Below, piece by piece: positions 59,985-64,000 of a stretch of DNA of 64,000 nucleotides (position 1 is its first letter; the number at the start of each line of letters is the position of its first letter). The notes under the pieces are model-generated. The model searched no databases, was not told the origin of the DNA, and worked only from the letters and a program-made list of their open reading frames with translations. Origin of the DNA: CBDFGS01 sp965247255 (GTDB lineage Bacteria; Chloroflexota; Dehalococcoidia; Lucifugimonadales; CAUZJF01); NCBI GenBank assembly GCA_965247255.1, contig CBDFGS010000013.1:310001-374000 (forward strand), written 5' to 3'. The position numbers and the translations under genes are program-made.

Positions 59985-61166
59985 TCAGGCGTTCGCCGCC
60001 AGCCTGCGCACGGCCTCGATTAGCTGCGCCACTTCGTCCTCCGTATTGAAGAAGGCCAGGGAGGTCCTGATGGCGTCGGGGTAGCGGATGTGGCGCACGA
60101 CGATCTTGTTCTCGGCCCAGAGCCGGGCCACTGCGGTCTCGTGGTCTGCGCCGTCCAGGGCGAACGACACCAGCGCGGAGCCTCCCGGACCCTCCATGGG
60201 CGAAAGCACGCGCACTCGCGGCACGTCGGCGATCCCAGCCTTGAGGACGGACGCCAGCTTGAGAGACCGCTCAGCGATCTTTGGGATTCCCACGTCACGC
60301 ACGAACCTGATGCTCTCGATAAAGCCCTGGCGCAGGGGGGCGCTGGCGCTGCCGACCGCAAACCGCTCAATCAAGTCTGTTTCCGGCTCGAATCCCCCCG
60401 CTTGGTCGAACTCCTTGAAGGAGTAGAACCCGACTCTTACCGGCTCGAGCTCCGGTATCATTTCCCGCCTGACGTAGAGGGCTCCGGTCCCGCCCGGACC
60501 CAGCAGCCACTTCTGCCCAGGGAACGCGTAGAAATCGCAGCCTATATCGCCGACGTCGACCTCGGTCTGGCCGACGGCCTGAGCGCCGTCCAACAAGAGC
60601 CTGATCCCCCTGGCCCTGACGAGCGCGCCGATGGCCTCTACGGGCATCCGAAGTCCTGAGGAGTACTCTATGTGGCTCAGGAACACCAGGCGCGTCCGGG
60701 CGGACAGAGCGCCTTCGATCGCCGACAGTATCGCCTCATGGGACTCGTCGGGCGCAAAGCGCAGGACCTTGACCCTGACGCCGTGTCTTCGCTGGAGGTC
60801 GTACGAGGGAATGAGGATCGAGGGGTGTTCCAGGTCGCACGTCACGAGCTCGTCGCCCTTTTCCCAGGGCAGCCCGCTCACCACGACGTTGATCCCCGCC
60901 GTGGTGCTATCGGTAAGCAGCACCTCGTCCGGAGAGACGTTAATCAGCGAAGCTGCAGCCTCTTTCGCCTTCCGGTCGGTCTCCTTGCGGCCTTCAAAAA
61001 TCTCCGGCGAGGCGGGCCCGCCGGAGCTCTCGTCCTCCAGCCTCCTTCGAATCGTCTCAAGGACCGGGGTGGGCGAAGGGCCGGCCCAACCCGTGTTCAG
61101 GTAGTTCATGCGCGCCGTGGCGGGTATGCGGCGTCGCAGGTCGTCGATGTTCATGTCGGAGGTCAC
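59985..61166 (-). CDS. Class V aminotransferase (NifS/isopenicillin-epimerase-like)
   Basis: A 393-residue PLP enzyme of fold type I. Motifs: YLNTGWAGPSPTPV at the start, DSTTAGINVVVSGLPWEKGDE, SHIEYSSGLRMPVEAIG, LLLDGAQAVGQTEVDVGDIGCDFYAFPGQKWLLGPG is the PLP region (longer than 20 residues, key residues Asp, Gln and Lys), and a C-terminal VRHIRYPDAIRTSLAFFN. The lysine after GQ binds PLP. The closest subtypes are cysteine desulfurase-like and isopenicillin N epimerase-like proteins; the catalytic Cys loop of IscS is not visible, so sulfur transfer is unlikely. It lies in a minus-strand catabolic run. Confidence 0.88.
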   Translation of the reverse strand: MTSDMNIDDLRRRIPATARMNYLNTGWAGPSPTPVLETIRRRLEDESSGGPASPEIFEGRKETDRKAKEAAASLINVSPDEVLLTDSTTAGINVVVSGLPWEKGDELVTCDLEHPSILIPSYDLQRRHGVRVKVLRFAPDESHEAILSAIEGALSARTRLVFLSHIEYSSGLRMPVEAIGALVRARGIRLLLDGAQAVGQTEVDVGDIGCDFYAFPGQKWLLGPGGTGALYVRREMIPELEPVRVGFYSFKEFDQAGGFEPETDLIERFAVGSASAPLRQGFIESIRFVRDVGIPKIAERSLKLASVLKAGIADVPRVRVLSPMEGPGGSALVSFALDGADHETAVARLWAENKIVVRHIRYPDAIRTSLAFFNTEDEVAQLIEAVRRLAANA

Positions 61167-61317
61167 CCCTGTCTTAGTGCGATGCGGCCGGGTGCGAGGC
61201 GGCGGAGGCCCAGATAGTCTCGATACAGGTCGTCCGGAGGACGGTCCAGGAAATCACGCGCCTTAGGCTCCTACCTTGTAGGCGAGGACTGGCGGCGCGA
61301 CGTAAGTCCCCTTTTCC

Positions 61318-61785
61318 TCAGGGCGAAACCTCGGCGATCATCTCGATCTCTACCGGTATATTGAAGGGCAGGCCGCCCATGCCCACGGCCGAGCGAGCGT
61401 GGCGTCCCTTGTCGCCGAAAACCTCGACCATGAGGTCGGAGCAGCCATTTATGACGGCCGGATGCTCGGTGAAGTCCGGGGTGGCATTGACCATGCCGAG
61501 AAGCTTGACCACGCGAACGACCCTGTCCAGATCGCCTAGCTCGTCCTTGAGCCTGGAGAGCATGTTCACGCCGGTGAGACGGGCCGCCTCGTACCCTTCC
61601 TCCACTGTAAGGTCCTTGCCCACCTTGCCTAGGGGCGCCGTGCCGTCGGCTCGCTTGGCCGGCCCGAGGCCGGAAAGATACAGCAGGTCCCCTGTCCTCA
61701 CCCCGGGCACGTAGTTAGCGGCCGGGGCAGGAGTGGTCGGCAATGTAATACCTAACTCTTTCAACCTCGCGTCGACTGCGCCCAT
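61318..61785 (-). CDS. RidA-family protein (YjgF-like) with conserved arginine
   Basis: A 155-residue member of the YjgF family: ARLKELGITLPTTPAPAANYVPGVRTGDLLYLSG at the start, then GYEAARLTGVNMLSRLKDE and a terminal KGRHARSAVGMGGLPFNIPVEIEMIAEV. The RidA arginine is kept (HARSAVG), unlike the family member at 20188. It could hydrolyse reactive imines. It is upstream of the aminotransferase on the same strand, whose reaction can release enamines, so a clean-up role is plausible (inference). Confidence 0.88.
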   Translation of the reverse strand: MGAVDARLKELGITLPTTPAPAANYVPGVRTGDLLYLSGLGPAKRADGTAPLGKVGKDLTVEEGYEAARLTGVNMLSRLKDELGDLDRVVRVVKLLGMVNATPDFTEHPAVINGCSDLMVEVFGDKGRHARSAVGMGGLPFNIPVEIEMIAEVSP

Positions 61786-61833
61786 GGATAACCTCCCGGT
61801 GTGTGTTATGAGGGACCGGCGAATATCAGGAGC

Positions 61834-62886
61834 TCAGGAGAACGTCAGGATGCTGGCGGGATTGGCGACGAGCATGGAGTCTATGTCGGCCTGGGCGACA
61901 CCCTTCTCGCGGAACCGCGGAGCGATGTTCTCCAGGATGTGAGCGTATCCCCATCCGCCATACTTTGTCATGGCGTGCTTCCCGAACGTGTCGTGAGCCA
62001 GCACGATTCGTTTTGAGTATCCTTCGTCCAGCAACCTGACGACCCATGTGATGCGCTGGGCATCGTTTGGCATGTCCAGATCGGAGAACGGATAGAGAGA
62101 GGTCTCCCAGCCGAACAGGTCGTACTCGACATAACAACCCCGCCGGAGTAGTTCCAGCACTATGTCGATGTCGTGGATCGTACGGTCGATGTGGGCAATC
62201 ACTACGCGGCTGACGTCGGCACCCTCCTCTGCCAGGATATCCAGGACTTCGAACGGCGCCCTTTCGTTGCGGCCCGGGTGGATGAGTATCGCGGCCCCCG
62301 TCTCGCGGTGCGCAGCAGCGCCCGCCCTGAGGACCTTGCGCTCGTTGTCGGTGAGCGGCCAGGAGCAGCCAAGCTCGCCGATGATCCCCGCCCTGACGCC
62401 GGTGTTTCCGACTCCGGTTAGGATGTCCGCGATCATCTCGGCGGCTAGATCGTCAACGCTCTTGTCGTCCATCCCGTCCGGGTGGACCGCGTCGACGTAG
62501 TACCCAGCGCCCATGACGATATTCAGTCCTGTGGCCCGCGCGATGCGCTCAAGGGCCCGAGGGTTGCGGCCCAGGCCGATGGTGCTGGCGTCCACAATTG
62601 TACCGCCACCGGCTTCCTTGAACAGGAGCGCCTCTGATGCGGCGGTGTCCTCGTCGGTTAACTGGAGGTTGTCGTAGTTCCTGAACGGGTTGTACCGCAC
62701 CCACCCAAGGTTCTCCATGGTGACAGGCTGTTGCGACTTGATGCGGTCGCTTTCCTTCGTCTGCGGAATGAACATCGGCCGGAAGTCGATTAGAAGGTGC
62801 TCGTGTGTGGTCGTGGGCCCGAGCATCTCGGGTTGGACCACCCCGAGTACCGTTTGGGCCAGTCCTGTTGGCCCCTTGTTCCCCAA
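61834..62886 (-). CDS. Phosphotriesterase-family metallohydrolase
   Basis: A 350-residue TIM-barrel protein of the PTE/PHP family. The first metal site is TTTHEHLLIDFRPMF (HxH). The bridging residue is Glu in GIIGELGCSWPLT, where organophosphate hydrolases have a carboxylated Lys. Further ligands are His in AILIHPGRNERA, His in VVIAHIDRT and Asp in IVLAHDTFGKHAMT. Glu-bridged members usually cleave lactones or carboxylic esters. The substrate is unknown. It is part of the minus-strand run with RidA and aminotransferase. Confidence 0.9.
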   Translation of the reverse strand: MGNKGPTGLAQTVLGVVQPEMLGPTTTHEHLLIDFRPMFIPQTKESDRIKSQQPVTMENLGWVRYNPFRNYDNLQLTDEDTAASEALLFKEAGGGTIVDASTIGLGRNPRALERIARATGLNIVMGAGYYVDAVHPDGMDDKSVDDLAAEMIADILTGVGNTGVRAGIIGELGCSWPLTDNERKVLRAGAAAHRETGAAILIHPGRNERAPFEVLDILAEEGADVSRVVIAHIDRTIHDIDIVLELLRRGCYVEYDLFGWETSLYPFSDLDMPNDAQRITWVVRLLDEGYSKRIVLAHDTFGKHAMTKYGGWGYAHILENIAPRFREKGVAQADIDSMLVANPASILTFS

Positions 62887-62914
62887 AAGAGTCCTCCTTG
62901 TCGGCTACGCCGGT

Positions 62915-63360
62915 CTAGACCACGCCCACCGCGTCCCCAATCGAGATGCTGCCTCCGGCTTCCACGGACGCCAGCATTCCGCGACGGCCTTCAAGCTGCT
63001 CTTGGAGGCCGGGGCGAACGTCTTCCAACATCGAGCAAGGAGCGCACGGCATGGATAACTGGAGCACAACTCCCTCTCCAAGCGACAGCCTCTGCCCCAC
63101 CTCCAGCGAAGTCAGGTCTATTCCCAGTGTGGTGACGTTCTCTCTTACTACGCCCGGCTCGAGCTCCAGGATATCGAGGGTCTCCTTCTCCATCAAGAGG
63201 ACCTGCCGACCACGGCGCTCGGCTCTTGTCGTGCAGTGCCTGTCGCCCTCGATGCCTCGACCCTCCAGGAACCTCGCCCGGTCTACAGCCTCGAGTGGTT
63301 GTTGGTGGCCTACGTTGAGGTGCAGTGAGACGACTCTACCATGGGTCGACATCTCCATCG
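62915..63360 (-). CDS. MOSC-domain protein
   Basis: A 148-residue stand-alone MOSC domain. The ATG at 63360 is chosen because a GGAGG lies at the right distance upstream; homologous sequence begins STHGRVVSLHLNVG. Core motifs: GIEGDRHCTTRAERRGRQVLLME, VVRENVTTLGIDL, and the family's cysteine segment MPCAPCSMLEDVRPGLQEQLEGRRG, longer than 20 residues, with two Cys that may bind sulfur or the molybdenum cofactor. MOSC proteins work in molybdenum-cofactor sulfuration or as oxime/N-hydroxyl reductase modules. The molybdenum hydroxylase at 47161 is a possible client, though not adjacent. It ends 28 bp before the phosphotriesterase-like gene's start. Confidence 0.87.
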
Positions 63361-63519
63361 TGGCCTCCATACGTTTGCAGGCCATAACGTACACTGAAGC
63401 AGCTTCGGATTCAAGGGTGCGGATGTAGGCCGTTTACAGGCACAACCACACAGTCGGGGACCGCGTCGCGGCGTGGTACACTCTCACCAGGATCGACCTA
63501 GTCTGCGGAGGTGGCGACG

Positions 63520-64000
63520 ATGGCGCAACGGGCTGTCGCGGCAAGTGGGACCGCAAAGGCTGCCATGGGCTTCCTGGCGAGTCTGACCGCCGAGCAACGT
63601 GCCCGCGCCGCCTTCGATTTCGACGACGGCGAGCGTGAGACGTGGCACTACACCCCGGTGCCCCGCAACGGCCTACCCCGCCGCGATATGGAGCAGGCCC
63701 AGGTAGAAGCGTCAGAGGTGTTGATGGCCGGCTTCCTGAGTCAGACCGGGTTGGATAAAGCACGTGCGATCATCGAGCACGAGACTATCCTCGGTCGCGC
63801 TGAGGCCGGCGAGGGTACCCTGCGGTTCGACAGAAGCACAGGGCTGTATTTCTTCAGCGTCTTTGGCGACCCGGACGGCCACGAGCCGTGGGGCTGGCAG
63901 GTAGACGGTCACCACCTGTCGCTTAATTTCACGCTGAAGGACGAGCTAAAGTCTTGCACCCCATCATTTTTTGGCGCAAATCCCGCGGAGGTCTTAGCCG
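63520..64000 (+). CDS. DUF3500-family protein, 3' end outside window
   Basis: The frame is open from an ATG at 63520, after GCGGAGGTG, to the window edge, about 160 residues. The opening (GFLASLTAEQRARAAFDFDD), GERETWHYTPVPRNGLP, and GLYFFSVFGDPDGHEPWGWQVDGHHLSLNF agree with DUF3500 proteins, a family of unknown function in which conserved His, Trp and Gly residues cluster in the PWGWxxxGHHLSLN part. There is no signal peptide at the start chosen. A GTG three codons upstream is possible. It is divergent from the MOSC gene. Confidence 0.85.
   Translation, partial: MAQRAVAASGTAKAAMGFLASLTAEQRARAAFDFDDGERETWHYTPVPRNGLPRRDMEQAQVEASEVLMAGFLSQTGLDKARAIIEHETILGRAEAGEGTLRFDRSTGLYFFSVFGDPDGHEPWGWQVDGHHLSLNFTLKDELKSCTPSFFGANPAEVLA

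Overview
The window looks like chromosomal DNA of an uncultured Chloroflexota bacterium, most likely Dehalococcoidia/SAR202-like. This is inferred from gene style only: high GC, many TTG/GTG starts, proline/threonine-rich surface proteins, many small-molecule oxidoreductases, amidohydrolases and RidA proteins, and an archaellum-type motor pair in a bacterial context. I saw no rRNA, tRNA or CRISPR array.

Layout. 1-5.1 kb: a sialidase-like gene cut by the window edge, a small lipoprotein, and a PAS histidine kinase followed 2 nt later by a Ser/Thr kinase fused to a receiver domain. 5.5-9.5 kb: a methyltransferase and a DrrAB-type ABC exporter whose ATPase gene is split by an IS1380-family element. 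9.6-16.3 kb: a tandem pair of D-threonine-aldolase-fold proteins (one lacking the PLP lysine), a PH-like membrane protein, tsaD, an amidohydrolase and an amidase. 16.5-19.9 kb: tig-clpP-clpX. 20-26.3 kb: RidA, a class III cyclase, a zinc alcohol/formaldehyde dehydrogenase, and hydroxypyruvate isomerase with an AceE-like E1. 26.5-33.3 kb: two hybrid histidine kinases, a CheY-like protein with coiled coils, then arlH-arlI, the two cytosolic ATPases of the archaellum motor. The cluster stops at an IS21 element (33.6-36.1 kb) exactly where arlJ would be expected.

36.1-46.7 kb is a mobile region built on comM. A serine integrase with a small HTH partner abuts comM at its conserved Asn-Pro-Cys-Pro-Cys-Gly codons. 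comM itself is present as two overlapping, diverged fragments in direct orientation about 7.6 kb apart. This is the pattern left by single-crossover (Campbell) integration of a circle carrying an internal comM fragment. The DNA between them holds two small-terminase-like genes, a five-copy dispersed repeat, and a catabolic set (SDR, GMC oxidoreductase, a broken Gfo/Idh gene, MBL hydrolase).

46.7-64 kb: acylphosphatase, an orphan molybdopterin-binding hydroxylase subunit, a membrane glycosyltransferase split by a second IS1380 copy, two exported proteins, a convergent-intergenic repeat family, an FHA protein, a third IS1380 copy, and a catabolic run (MBL hydrolase, class V aminotransferase, RidA, phosphotriesterase-like, MOSC, DUF3500). 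All three 1,704-bp IS1380 copies have intact 5-bp target duplications. Removing the element plus one duplication restores both split genes in frame, so these insertions are recent.
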